From assembly GCA_037576215.1 (NCBI GenBank), contig JBANDB010000020.1, positions 1 to 64,000 on the forward strand: a DNA stretch of 64,000 nucleotides, given 5' to 3'. Each line of letters opens with the position of its first letter. The first letter of the stretch is position 1. A program made the position numbers and the translations under genes. This stretch comes from Armillaria gallica. Lineage: Eukaryota; Basidiomycota; Agaricomycetes; Agaricales; Physalacriaceae. Below are positions 45,617-55,200 of the stretch, piece by piece. The notes beneath the pieces were generated by a model that saw only the letters and a program-made list of their open reading frames with translations, had not been told where the DNA came from and made no database searches.

Positions 45617-46402
45617 GACAACTACTGGTATGTACCACTGGAGTCTGAATTCGATGCCACAGTGGAAGAGATTTGTGACCATGATGCGGGGCTCAGATAC
45701 CGTTTTCCCTCTTGGGACGAATTCTGCGACATCCTCCGTGAACACTTCCATGACCCAGCCATTGAGCTAGTCCACAAGAAAAGGATGAGGGAGCTCTGAA
45801 TGGGGAGTGACCCTGCCCACATCTATTTCCAGTGACTGGAACGGGAGGCCAAGTTGGCTAACCAACTCATCAACAAAACAGATCGGGGCGCATTGGTACG
45901 AGCCGTGTGCAGAGGGATCCCCTCGAGCTATGCAATGATCATAGCTGACATTGGTATCAGGGTTCCCCGCACCTACCCAGAATGGAAACACCAGGTCCTC
46001 CAGATGTACAACAAATGGCAAAAGCAGAAGGTGTTCAACCAGACACACGACATTGACACTCGCCACAAAAAGCACCCCCCTTGGGGCCAGAAGCAGATTA
46101 CCACCACCAGGAGCAACAAAAACACTACAGGTGGCATGACAAGTTCCTCGACAGGCAAGCCGACTGGCAACACCAAGGGCAGAGACTCAGCAGGACGATG
46201 GACGACTCCAACAGGACAAGACGTGAAGATGCAGGTGGACCGGGCATGGTACATGAAGGAGGGGTTATGCTTCATCTGCAGAGGGAAGGGACACATTGGC
46301 AAGGACTGCCCAATGAAGAAGCAGAAGAGAGAGGTACGTGCAGTGGAGATGGTCATGGAACTGATCTCCCAGGACACTAAGATCGAGGAGGTAAAAGATT
46401 AG
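45617..46402 (+). pseudogene. Old element gag (3' part) with CCHC zinc knuckle
   Basis: Reads RYRFPSWDEFCDILREHFHD, then stops at MREL*MGSD and YFQ*LEREAKLANQL. It is then open from about 45854 to 46402: GIPSSYAMIIADIGIRVPRT, KQKVFNQTHD and the zinc knuckle CFICRGKGHIGKDC. Here gag body and knuckle share one frame, unlike in the young copy. The capsid-like domain matches the young Gag. Confidence 0.8.
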
Positions 46403-46560
46403 GTCGCTCAGGTTCTGATTCACCCGCAGCAACCAAGGACTTCACTGGTGTGCTTCCCCTTCCTGCTGGACAGTCATCTTCACTTTTACATACAGACAAT
46501 TTGATTACAATGCATTTGGCTATACCCTGACCCCCACGTGCAGGGTCAGTTACTACTTAC

Positions 46561-47680
46561 ATGACTTTAAAGAAACAAAATATTGATACGGACAATATAC
46601 GGCCTACATGCCAACTTTTACCAACTTCGACTACGCACCCAGTTACAGAATCAGCAAACCGATATGACGCCCTTTTGGGCCTGACTAACAATTTCCTAGA
46701 TGACCCCCCCCCCACAAGGAGGGATAGTTGTGGGCCCTCGCATGCATGCCGAAGAGGGGGTAACCCCTGCAACACAACTGGCTAAGCGATCAGCAAGTAA
46801 CTCATCACAAGTGAACACCTCAATCGAAAAGGCAACCACCATATCACCACCCCTCATAACGCCTCGAGCAGAGGGGGCAAGGGAATAAGCACACAGAGGC
46901 ACCCCCCTTGAAGAAGTGGCCCTGCAACCAGGGAACACCACAAGGAGCAAGCCTCCCCATGAGGCTTCAAACATCAAGACCGTGCGTATCACGGACCAAT
47001 CATCGATGTTGACAGATCAGCCGCGATCAGCACAACTCGCGAGTCAGCAGTGGTCAGCACGATCAACAGACTCGTCAAGCAAGAGTCCTAGGAGCACATC
47101 TGCCTGTCAAGACAAAGGGCAATCTGCAGTCGGTGCAGGCCCTAGGTGGGGACCAAATGATTCACTAAGTCCCGAGGGAGCCAGCCAGGCTGGTAAGACC
47201 ATTCATTCAGCACAAGTTGAGCCTGCTGTCACCCACGGTGATGGCCCTGAGGTCCAGACAAACTTGCGGCACTTGGTGTCCTCCAATGAGGGCTGAGTAG
47301 TCAACCCCCTAGGCGATCCCGATGAAGACATGCATGTGACAAGAACTGTTGGATGCACAACAGCCCTGACCAAGCCCAAGCATGAATCGGCCAAACAGGA
47401 GGAAGCTGCTGGTGCCCAGGTGGTAAAGAGGGGGCATCAGGTAACCATGATTGAAGTACTTGACAATGAGGACAACACGTCCCTCCAGAGATGGCTTGCC
47501 GCTGGCAGCCTGACAATTTCCCCAAAGCCTCATGCTGCGACGCTTCTGTCTCCACCCAAATCGCCCACTAGGGCAGCCAAGTCCCTCCCGAATGAGGGAG
47601 TGACAGTGACAAATGAGGTGATCTTGCCAACGGTAGCTGCACCTAAGATGGTCAGTGCGAAGGCTTGAGAGGTCTCTCAC
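46561..47680 (+). pseudogene. Old element gag-pol linker region
   Basis: Contains TDNIRPTCQLLPTSTTHPVT then ESANRYDALLGLT, a recognisable counterpart of the young linker ORF (TDNIRPTCHHFSTSTMRPVT). It is broken into several frames. The conservation suggests that the linker is, or was, translated. Confidence 0.6.
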
Positions 47681-47689
47681 TGATGGATG

Positions 47690-48391
47690 AAACCCTTTGA
47701 GGTTGATTGGACGCTACAAGCCATCCGCGAAGCATCGAATGACAATGCTGCTCATGCTGTCCTATGTCTATGGATACATAAGGACTGAATGGGAGAACTC
47801 ACCGACAAGTTGCTCCACAAACTCCAAGACAATGAAGAACTCGCTCACAAAAAGCTATACGAGCTGCGAGAACCCATCTGATATATCCACGGCACTACTA
47901 GCAACCTCATGATCCCCGTCACCATTGAACCTTGCACGGGACAACAAGTTCTGAGCACCAAGGCACTGTTGGACAGTGGCTGCATGGGAAGCATGATCAA
48001 TCATGCCTACGTGCTCGACCACAACCTCGACACCAAGAAGGTGCTGACCCCGATCCCAGTCTACAATGCTGATGGGACCCGAAACCAGGGGGGTGACATC
48101 ACGGAATTCATCGAACTTTGCCTCACGATCAGAGGACACTATGAATGAATCGACCTCGCGGTTATGAACCTTGAGAAGAAGGACATCTACCTCGGACACG
48201 ACTGGCTTAAGCGCCACAACCCTGTAGTGAACTGGAAGACGGGCAATATAATCTTTGGACGCTGTCAATGCGCCAAGAACTATCTCGACCTCCCCGATAC
48301 GGACCCAGAGGATCACTGGGATGAGGAGTTGGAAGAAGGCAACACTATCCTTGCCGTACACATGGAGGAGGAGCTGATCATCTGCTCCATG
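47690..48391 (+). pseudogene. Old element protease, cut by the young insertion
   Basis: Reads ALLDSGCMGSMINHAYVLDH (aspartic protease DSG), then stops at RGHYE*IDLAV (Arg in the young copy), continues YLGHDWLKRHNPVVNWKTGN and reaches MEEELIICSM at the insertion point. The frame resumes at 56833. Confidence 0.8.
48387..48391. repeat. Target-site duplication (left) of the young element
   Basis: ccatg immediately precedes the 5' LTR and is repeated exactly at 56833-56837 after the 3' LTR. Confidence 0.9.
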
Positions 48392-48752
48392 TGTTACGAT
48401 TTATTTACTTTTTCCTTATCTTATCTTATCTGGCACCTCGGCACCTCGGCACCCCGGCAGTACGGCACGATACCCCAAGAAACTCTTAGACTACCCCAAA
48501 ACTTCCCATGCGAAGCCGCAACCAATGGACTAATAATAGATCCCGAATATCGTATATAAGTAGCATAGCCTTCAGCTTGTAACCCAGCTTTGAGCTAAGT
48601 TTATACCACCTGGACTTTTCTCTTCCCGCTCGCCGAGAGACTAACGGTTACCGCCTCGCTGTAACAGACGCCACGGTTCTATCGCCCTACCCAAAGTGAG
48701 AGGTAGCGCGCGTTAGACGCCTTGTCCGTTATTCCCGAGTCCGGACATAACA
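48392..48752 (+). repeat. 5' LTR of the young element
   Basis: Runs from tgttacgattt to ggacataaca. A TATA box (tatataa) is at 48553-48559, placing the likely transcript start near 48580-48590. A repeated cggcacc tract lies near its start. Confidence 0.93.
48553..48559 (+). promoter_or_regulatory. TATA box of the LTR promoter
   Basis: tatataa about 27-33 bp before agctttgagctaa (48586-48598), the proposed 5' end of the element RNA. The same arrangement (tatataag, then agctttgagctaa) survives in the old LTR at 60076-60121. Confidence 0.6.
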
Positions 48753-48753
48753 G

Positions 48754-48766
48754 TTAGCTCAAAGCT
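48754..48766 (+). other. Primer-binding site for self-priming
   Basis: ttagctcaaagct, starting two bases after the LTR end, is the exact 13-nt reverse complement of agctttgagctaa at 48586-48598, where the RNA should begin. No TGG-starting tRNA-type site is present. This is the arrangement known for Tf1, in which the transcript 5' end folds back as the reverse-transcription primer. Confidence 0.7.
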
Positions 48767-48807
48767 TCTTACGGAGGCTTCCCACCGTATACCGAGGAAG
48801 CCCCTAC

Positions 48808-48969
48808 ATGAACTCTGCAACTACGACCACCACCCCCACGACTGGCCTCACCACGCTGCGACTCGCTCTCTTGAACCTGCTTGCCCTCATCCTCCTAAAA
48901 TTCCTCCTCTACCAACTCTCGCAGGCGCTGCGAGACCTCTCCGAACGGAACAAGCAACGCGATCGATGA
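48808..48969 (+). CDS. ORF0: 53-aa putative single-pass membrane peptide
   Basis: The first ATG after the primer site (48808) opens MNSATTTTTPTTGLTTLRLA. One strongly hydrophobic helix (LALLNLLALILLKFLLYQL, residues about 19-37) is followed by a charged tail ending SERNKQRDR. Its TGA (48967-48969) overlaps the ATG of the next ORF in atga. No known retroelement protein family is recognised. The region is not available in the old, truncated copy for comparison. It could be a short regulator of downstream translation or a membrane anchor. Confidence 0.45.
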   Translation: MNSATTTTTPTTGLTTLRLALLNLLALILLKFLLYQLSQALRDLSERNKQRDR

Positions 48970-50072
48970 CCCCCGACTTGACCAACAACCAAACCATCGC
49001 CCTCGGATCCGCAATCGTGGCAACCACCTTCCTTTGTCTACTCACCGCCGCCTTAGTCCTCGTATATAACGAGCAGATCAGAGCCTTCCTCCATCGACGA
49101 GGAGTGTTGATAGTACCCCCCCCTCCTCCGATTCCCCGACACTATGTCGAACTCCCCCGACTCGACCCTGCCTACATTAGGCCGGGGCTCCGCACCGCCG
49201 AAACTAGGGGCAGGCGGGAACGCCGCACCACCGTCTACTTCGACCCGAACCTGGAGTTCTTCGAGGATAGGGAGACTGCCACGGTCGTCGCAACCCAGCC
49301 AGCCCCTACACCGAACCCCGTTCCAGAACCCCCGCGGGAGGTTCGGATTGAGGACCTCCCCGAACCCCCACCCTATAGCCGAGGAACCATACCTCGGAGA
49401 GACCGAACCTACCGAGCGCACTTACGAAACCCACCCGGGAGACGCCCCATTAGGATCCAGGAACCTCGCGGAAATCCGCGCTGGCCTATCGAGGCCGACT
49501 CCAGCGACTCCGACACCAGTATCCCCCTCATCATCCTGGACGAGCGGGGAATACCACACACCCCCGACGTACCACGCTCCGTTACCCCAGTACCCGTCGT
49601 CGCAGGCTGTGCCCCACCTAGAAGCGATGACGACCCGCTCAATCCCTTCGGCCCAGATTATGACTGGCCCGCGCTCTCCCCCGCGGACATCGAGATCCTG
49701 GGACCGGCACAAGCAGAGGCCTGGGAACTCCGGTGGCAGGATCTCGAACAACGCGCCGGGTGGCACTGCCCCATCCGGGAGGACATGGACCACTACCTCG
49801 CCGCTAATAGAGGGGATCCGATTCCTCGACTGGGGCGAGATGCAACCATTCGGGCCCGGGCCTATGCCAATCGAAATAGGGCTTACCATGGACCCACCGC
49901 CGGCAGTCGGATTCACGGCATCCGGCCAAGGAACCCGAGGGAACAGAGAGCCCTGGAACGAGTCCTCCTTCCACTTGCGCAGTTACAGGGAGACCGCCCC
50001 GACTTGGACGGGCAGCGCACCCCACCAAGCCCGTATGAATCCCCTGCCGAAGACCCCGGCCCCTCTTCCTGA
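48966..50072 (+). CDS. ORF1: 368-aa membrane-anchored protein upstream of gag
   Basis: Starts MTPDLTNNQTIALGSAIVAT with a signal-anchor helix (residues about 10-35, to LVYNEQIRAFLHRR), then VPPPPPIPRHYVELPRLD, a Pro/Arg-rich stretch, an acidic block (EADSSDSDTSIPLIILDERG) and a more globular part (DYDWPALSPADIEILGPAQA, WELRWQDLEQRAGWHC). It ends PSS* 16 bp before the gag ATG. The composition favours this frame over the overlapping open frame (49144 onward), which is low-complexity Ser/Pro/Thr here. Ty3/gypsy elements normally begin with gag, so a membrane-anchored ORF here is unusual. Function unknown. Confidence 0.55.
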   Translation: MTPDLTNNQTIALGSAIVATTFLCLLTAALVLVYNEQIRAFLHRRGVLIVPPPPPIPRHYVELPRLDPAYIRPGLRTAETRGRRERRTTVYFDPNLEFFEDRETATVVATQPAPTPNPVPEPPREVRIEDLPEPPPYSRGTIPRRDRTYRAHLRNPPGRRPIRIQEPRGNPRWPIEADSSDSDTSIPLIILDERGIPHTPDVPRSVTPVPVVAGCAPPRSDDDPLNPFGPDYDWPALSPADIEILGPAQAEAWELRWQDLEQRAGWHCPIREDMDHYLAANRGDPIPRLGRDATIRARAYANRNRAYHGPTAGSRIHGIRPRNPREQRALERVLLPLAQLQGDRPDLDGQRTPPSPYESPAEDPGPSS

Positions 50073-50088
50073 TTCTCCCCCGGAACGA

Positions 50089-51321
50089 ATGACCCGAGAC
50101 TGGCGAAGACGGGGAGAGTATCATGGAGCGGGCACGAGCCGTATGATAGCTGGAGGGGAACCCGACCAGCAGGAAATGGACGTAGGAGGGGGAGAGGCCC
50201 CAGGAGGAGCGGCAGAAACGGCGGAGGAACGGATAGAGCGGATGGAGCAGCAATACGCGCAACTACGAGACGAGAATACTCGTCTACAGGAAGATCTGGC
50301 GAACGCACGACAAGCACCAGCAGCAGGACGAGGACGACCACCTTTACCTGGACCCGACCAGGGAAGGTTTTCGGTTCCCCGACCGCCCGACTACGACCCG
50401 CCCGAGCAAGGACCGGTGGGCGCGTGGGATGCCGCCGAACCTCCCCCCATGACAGGAGTAAAACCTGTCTTACGAAAGCTCCCTGCCCCGTTCGCAGGGG
50501 CTCATGACGACATCGAGCGCTTCCTTGGCGACTGCGTCCAGTACTTCGAAACCTTTCGATACCAATTTCGAGGCCTCCCGTCTTTGATGGTAGGCTTCGC
50601 TACCTCCCTGCTGGAAGGCGCTGCTGAAACATGGTGGGTGCACATACGGGACGACTATTGGTACGTCCCGCCTTTCCCCACGGCGCCCGCAACCCCGGAA
50701 GAAATTGCCGACCACAACGCTGGCCCGCGCTACCGCTACCCATCTTGGGGTGACTTCGTCCGCGACTTCCAAGAAGAGTTCCGTGACCCTGCCGTCGAGT
50801 TAGTCCACGAGAAGAAGATGAGCGAGATCAAGATGGGCAACGACTCCGCCCATGTCTTCTTCCGGCGGATGGAAAGGGAGGCCAAACTGGCTAACCGACT
50901 TGCGGACCAAAGCGAACGGGGAGTTCTCGTCAACGCCATACGAAAGGGGATCCCACCGTCATACGGAAGCATCATCGCCAGTATAGGCTTTGGTATTCCC
51001 CGCACGTACCCAGAATGGAAGTGGCGCATCATAATGATGTACGAAGAAAAGCAGAAGCAGAAGGTGTTTGAGCAGACGCAGGGACTGGAGCGATACCCTG
51101 ACAAGAAGACCAAGGAGCCGTCTAAACCCACTCCTCCTGGCAAACCCAACCTACCCGCAGCCCCCAAGGCCCCAGATGAACGAGCTCGAGACGGGGGCGC
51201 TGGGTCCCCGTCTCCGTCACCAATTTCGGGGGGCAAGGACAGCCCATGGACATCGATGCCAAGAAGGCACGACAACGCAGGGAAGGGAAGTGCTTCCGAT
51301 GCGACGAGAAGGGGCACCTGA
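50089..51321 (+). CDS. gag: Gag (capsid-like); zinc knuckle in the -1 frame to 51419
   Basis: ATG 50089 opens MTRDWRRRGEYHGAG, then a coiled coil (MEQQYAQLRDENTRLQEDLA) and the capsid-like core: LPAPFAGAHDDIERFLGDCV, AETWWVHIRDDYW, SWGDFVRDFQEEFRDPAVEL and IPRTYPEWKWRIIMMY. The frame is open upstream to 49144, but ORF1 is the better candidate there. The frame ends TRRGT* at 51319-51321. The zinc knuckle CFRCDEKGHLSKDC (CX2CX4HX4C) lies in the -1 frame and ends at 51417-51419. A ggggggc run at 51228-51234 lies where the shift is needed: it is either a slippery site or a 1-nt deletion. Gag packages the RNA in virus-like particles. Confidence 0.8.
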   Translation: MTRDWRRRGEYHGAGTSRMIAGGEPDQQEMDVGGGEAPGGAAETAEERIERMEQQYAQLRDENTRLQEDLANARQAPAAGRGRPPLPGPDQGRFSVPRPPDYDPPEQGPVGAWDAAEPPPMTGVKPVLRKLPAPFAGAHDDIERFLGDCVQYFETFRYQFRGLPSLMVGFATSLLEGAAETWWVHIRDDYWYVPPFPTAPATPEEIADHNAGPRYRYPSWGDFVRDFQEEFRDPAVELVHEKKMSEIKMGNDSAHVFFRRMEREAKLANRLADQSERGVLVNAIRKGIPPSYGSIIASIGFGIPRTYPEWKWRIIMMYEEKQKQKVFEQTQGLERYPDKKTKEPSKPTPPGKPNLPAAPKAPDERARDGGAGSPSPSPISGGKDSPWTSMPRRHDNAGKGSASDATRRGT

Positions 51322-51520
51322 GTAAGGATTGCCCACACAAGGGGGAGAAACGAGAAGTGCGCGCTGTTGAAGCGGCACCGGAGCCACTCCCCGCGAAAGA
51401 CGAAACGGTAAAAGAGTAGGTCGTCGGGGTTCCGATTCGCCCACGACGACCGAGACTCCCCCTGGTGTGCCCCTTTCTTCCTTCCTCTGTACTACCCGCT
51501 CGAATATTGACGATTTACCT

Positions 51521-52255
51521 ATGATGCATTCGGCTATACCCCGCTCCCCACGTGAGGGGGCGGTACTTACTTACGCGACTTTTAACGATACGGACAATAT
51601 ACGGCCTACGTGCCACCATTTCTCGACTTCTACTATGCGCCCAGTTACAGAATCAACCAACCGATACGAACTCTTGACTGACCTTACTGACAAATTGCCT
51701 CTAGACTCCGGGGCCGCCGTCCCCAGGTTACCTAAACCGGCTAAGCGTTCGCCAAGTAACTCATTGCGAGCGAACGGATCGAACGATAAGTCGCCCACCA
51801 TAGCGACACCCATCATAACGACGAGGCCTCGGCAACGTTGCAACGTTCGCAACGTCCCTCGATCGGATGGGGCAGGGACGGGAGCCTCTCCAGTCCCTGA
51901 CGAAGCAACCCGACCCTCGAACGAAGTGAACCCCTGGGACGGAAACCAGGGGAGAGCTGGCAACGTCTCGCCGCCTCCTTCCTCGGGGCTAGGCCGTGCA
52001 GGGCAACAGCCCCGGACATTTACAGGTATAGACGAGGGGCCGTTGAGCCCCGAGCGCTCTGACGAGCCAGAGGTAGCGGGTAACGCCGACTCAAGAGTTA
52101 AAGTCGGGACCGGTGCTCAAGAACGCCGCACCACCTCTGGGGTACATAACTCCCACCTCGTCCGCGATGGATCAAGACGCGACTCCTCGGGAATAGACCC
52201 GAAGGAACACCGCGCGGCCGATGAACCGGGGAATCCGCTAGCGCCCAGGCGGTAA
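51521..52255 (+). CDS. Gag-pol linker ORF
   Basis: An open frame beginning before the ATG at 51521 (MMHSAIPRSPREGAVLTYAT) and ending PLAPRR* 20 bp before the pol ATG. Ser/Pro/Arg-rich, with TDNIRPTCHHFSTSTMRPVT and NRYELLTDLTDKLPLD conserved in the old copy. No known domain. Gag, knuckle, linker and pol lie in four successive -1 frames (1, 3, 2, 1). It could be expressed by frameshifting or reinitiation, or be an N-terminal extension of Pol. Confidence 0.5.
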   Translation: MMHSAIPRSPREGAVLTYATFNDTDNIRPTCHHFSTSTMRPVTESTNRYELLTDLTDKLPLDSGAAVPRLPKPAKRSPSNSLRANGSNDKSPTIATPIITTRPRQRCNVRNVPRSDGAGTGASPVPDEATRPSNEVNPWDGNQGRAGNVSPPPSSGLGRAGQQPRTFTGIDEGPLSPERSDEPEVAGNADSRVKVGTGAQERRTTSGVHNSHLVRDGSRRDSSGIDPKEHRAADEPGNPLAPRR

Positions 52256-52275
52256 AGAGGGGGCATTCGGTAGTA

Positions 52276-55200
52276 ATGGAAGAAGTACCCGATGAGGAAG
52301 ACGATACCTCGTACCGGCAATGGAAAGCGAGGGGGAGCCCAATTGGTCTCCCTTCTCCGTCCTTGCCCGCCTCCGTTTCCCCCACGTCGCCCCGGAGCAC
52401 CGAACCCACTGGATGGGTGAAGCCCTTCGATGTCGATTGGACACTCCGATGGGTGCGACAAACCAAAACCTTCGAAGGGGGACGTTCCCGACTTGGAACC
52501 TGGGTCCCGAAATCCCGCTTCGGAGAGCTCACCCCCAATCTAGTGGACCAGCTACGAACAGAAGATTGGGAAAGCGCGAGGGAACGGATGTACGAGCTCC
52601 GGGAGCCTATCCGCTATATCCGCGGAGAAGGGAGCGACTTGATGATTCCAATAACCTTGGAACCCTGCACGGGACGAAGGGTCCTCGCTACCAAGGCCCT
52701 ACTTGACAGCGGGTGTACCGGGAGCGCCATTAACCGCGCCTATGTTGAAGAACACGGGCTGGACACGCGCAAGGTCAAGATTCCCATCCCAGTATACAAC
52801 GCCGATGGAACCTGCAATGCGGATGGAGACGTAACCGAATTCGTGGAACTCTGTATGACCATAGGCCATCACAGAGAACGTATTGACCTCGCAGTCACGA
52901 ACCTCGGGAAGCGAGATGTTTACTTGGGACATGACTGGCTCAAGCGCCACAACCCCAGTGTCAACTGGAAAACAGGAAGTGTCCTCTTCGGGCGTTGTGA
53001 TTGTGTCACAAACCCGTTTCGACTACCCGACGCGGACCCCGATGACCAATGGGATGAACTTGCAGAAGGGGAATCCATCCTGGCCGTGCGAATGGAAGAA
53101 GAATTGATCATCCGAGCCATGCACCACGCTAACGACCTGGCTGCTAAAGCCCAGGAGGGCAAGCCCAAACAATCCTTCGAGGATCTGGTACCCGAACACT
53201 ATCGATCCTTCCGGGACTTGTTCGAAAAGGACAGCTTCGATGCACTACCAGATCGAAAACCCTGGGATCATGCCATCGAGCTGGTCCCCAACGCTAAAGC
53301 TACGCTAGATTGCAAGGTATATCCCCTGAACCGAAACGAACAGGAGCAGCTAGACAAGTTCCTCGATGAAAATCTAGAGTCGGGCCGCATCCGTCCCTCC
53401 AAATCGCCTTTCGCATCCCCCTTCTTCTTCGTCAAGAAAAAGGACGGCACACTGAGGCCGGTACAAGATTACCGGAAACTCAATGAAATGACGATCAAGA
53501 ACCGCTACCCGCTCCCCCTGATTACCGAGCTAATCGACAAGCTTCGAGGGGCCAAATACTTCACCAAGCTCGATGTACGGTGGGGATATAATAACGTACG
53601 GATTAAAGAGGGTGACGAGGAAAAGGCTGCGTTCCGCATGAACCGGGGGCTGTTCAAACCCACCGTCATGTTCTTCGGACTCACCAATTCCCCCGCAACG
53701 TTCCAGTGGATGATGAACGACATCTTCAAAGACTTGGTCGCCGAAGGAAAAGTAACCATCTACCTGGATGATATCCTGATCTTCTCCTGGACCTTAGGGG
53801 AGCATCGAACCATCGTACAACGTGTCCTCCAACGACTCAGAACGAACAAACTCTTTCTCAAAGCGGAGAAATGTGAGTTTGAAGTTCTTGAAACCGAGTA
53901 CCTGGGAGTTATAGTCAGTGAAAACTCGGTCCGAATGGACCCAGTTAAGGTAGCCGGGATCGCCGAATGGCCTATGCCAAGGAAGAAGAAGGAGCTCCAA
54001 TCATTCCTAGGATTCACGAACTTCTATCGAAAATTCATCAGGATGTATTCCAAGGTAGTTAAGCCTCTAACCCAGCTTACCGGGAATGCCGAATGGACGT
54101 GGGGACCTGCCCAACAACGTGCGTTTGAGGAGCTGAAGCGTCGGATGGCAGAAGACGTGGTCCTCGCCATCCCGAACGACGATGAACCCTTCCGGGTAGA
54201 GGCAGACTCCAGCGAGGGAGCAGTGGGCGCCATCCTAAGCCAACAGCAAAATGGGACCTGGCGTCCGGTGGCTTTCATGTCCAAATCTCTTAGTGCCACG
54301 GAGCGGAACTACGAGATATACGACAAGGAACTACTCGCCATCATGCTCGCCCTATCCGAATGGCGCCATTATTTGATGGGCGCTAAACACGACATAGAAA
54401 TCTGGACGGACCATCAGAACCTCCAGTACTTCCGGCTTCCTCAGAAACTGAACCGACGACAAGCGCGATGGGTGACGGAGTTAGCAGAATACCACTTTAA
54501 GCTCTTCCATAAACCTGGCGCCCAGAACGTAAAGGCTGACCTGCTATCCCGACGAAGCGACCACGACCAGGGGACAAAAGACAACGACGACATGGTCGTC
54601 CTGGAAGCATCCCACTTCCGTGCGCTTATCATGCCCACTGCGGGGGAGACGCAACGAGCAGTAGAAGAGGCGACCCGACAGGAAGAATTGTGGGACGAAG
54701 GCATAGCAACCTCGCTGGCACACGAACGAGGGATCTCGCGACAGGGGGGCCTCCTGTACTACGACGGACGGATCTACGTACCCCGTAAAAAGGCATTGCG
54801 GGGTGACATTATTTCCCAGTATCATGACCACATTACGGCAGGACATCCTGGAATCGAGAAGACAAAGGAGATGATCCTAAGGGATTACTGGTGGCCCAAG
54901 CTACGAAAAGACGTTGAGGCGTATGTAAAAGGCTGCGAAACGTGTCAACGGACTAAGTCCGACACCCACGCAAGAGCGGCCCCGTTACACCCCAACGAAG
55001 TGCCGACAGGACCGTGGACCCATATTTCCATCGACATGGTCACCGGTCTCCCTGACTCCAACGGCCATGATGCCATGCTAGTAATCGTCGACCGATTCTC
55101 CAAGGCTATAATCCCTATTGCCTGTAATACGGAGCTTTCAGCGGAAGGATGGGCACGTCTATTACGTGACCATGTGTATGCTCGCCACGGAATGCCCCAG

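Noticed and set aside
49144..50088. Upstream extension of the Gag frame (MSNSPDSTLPTLG...)
   Set aside because: The overlapping frame of ORF1 has a signal anchor and more protein-like composition, while this frame is Ser/Pro/Thr low-complexity here. Gag was started at 50089, though the extension cannot be excluded.
49422..51338. Long minus-strand ORFs inside the retroelement
   Set aside because: They are antisense to the coding gag and pol frames in GC-rich DNA and have no domains.
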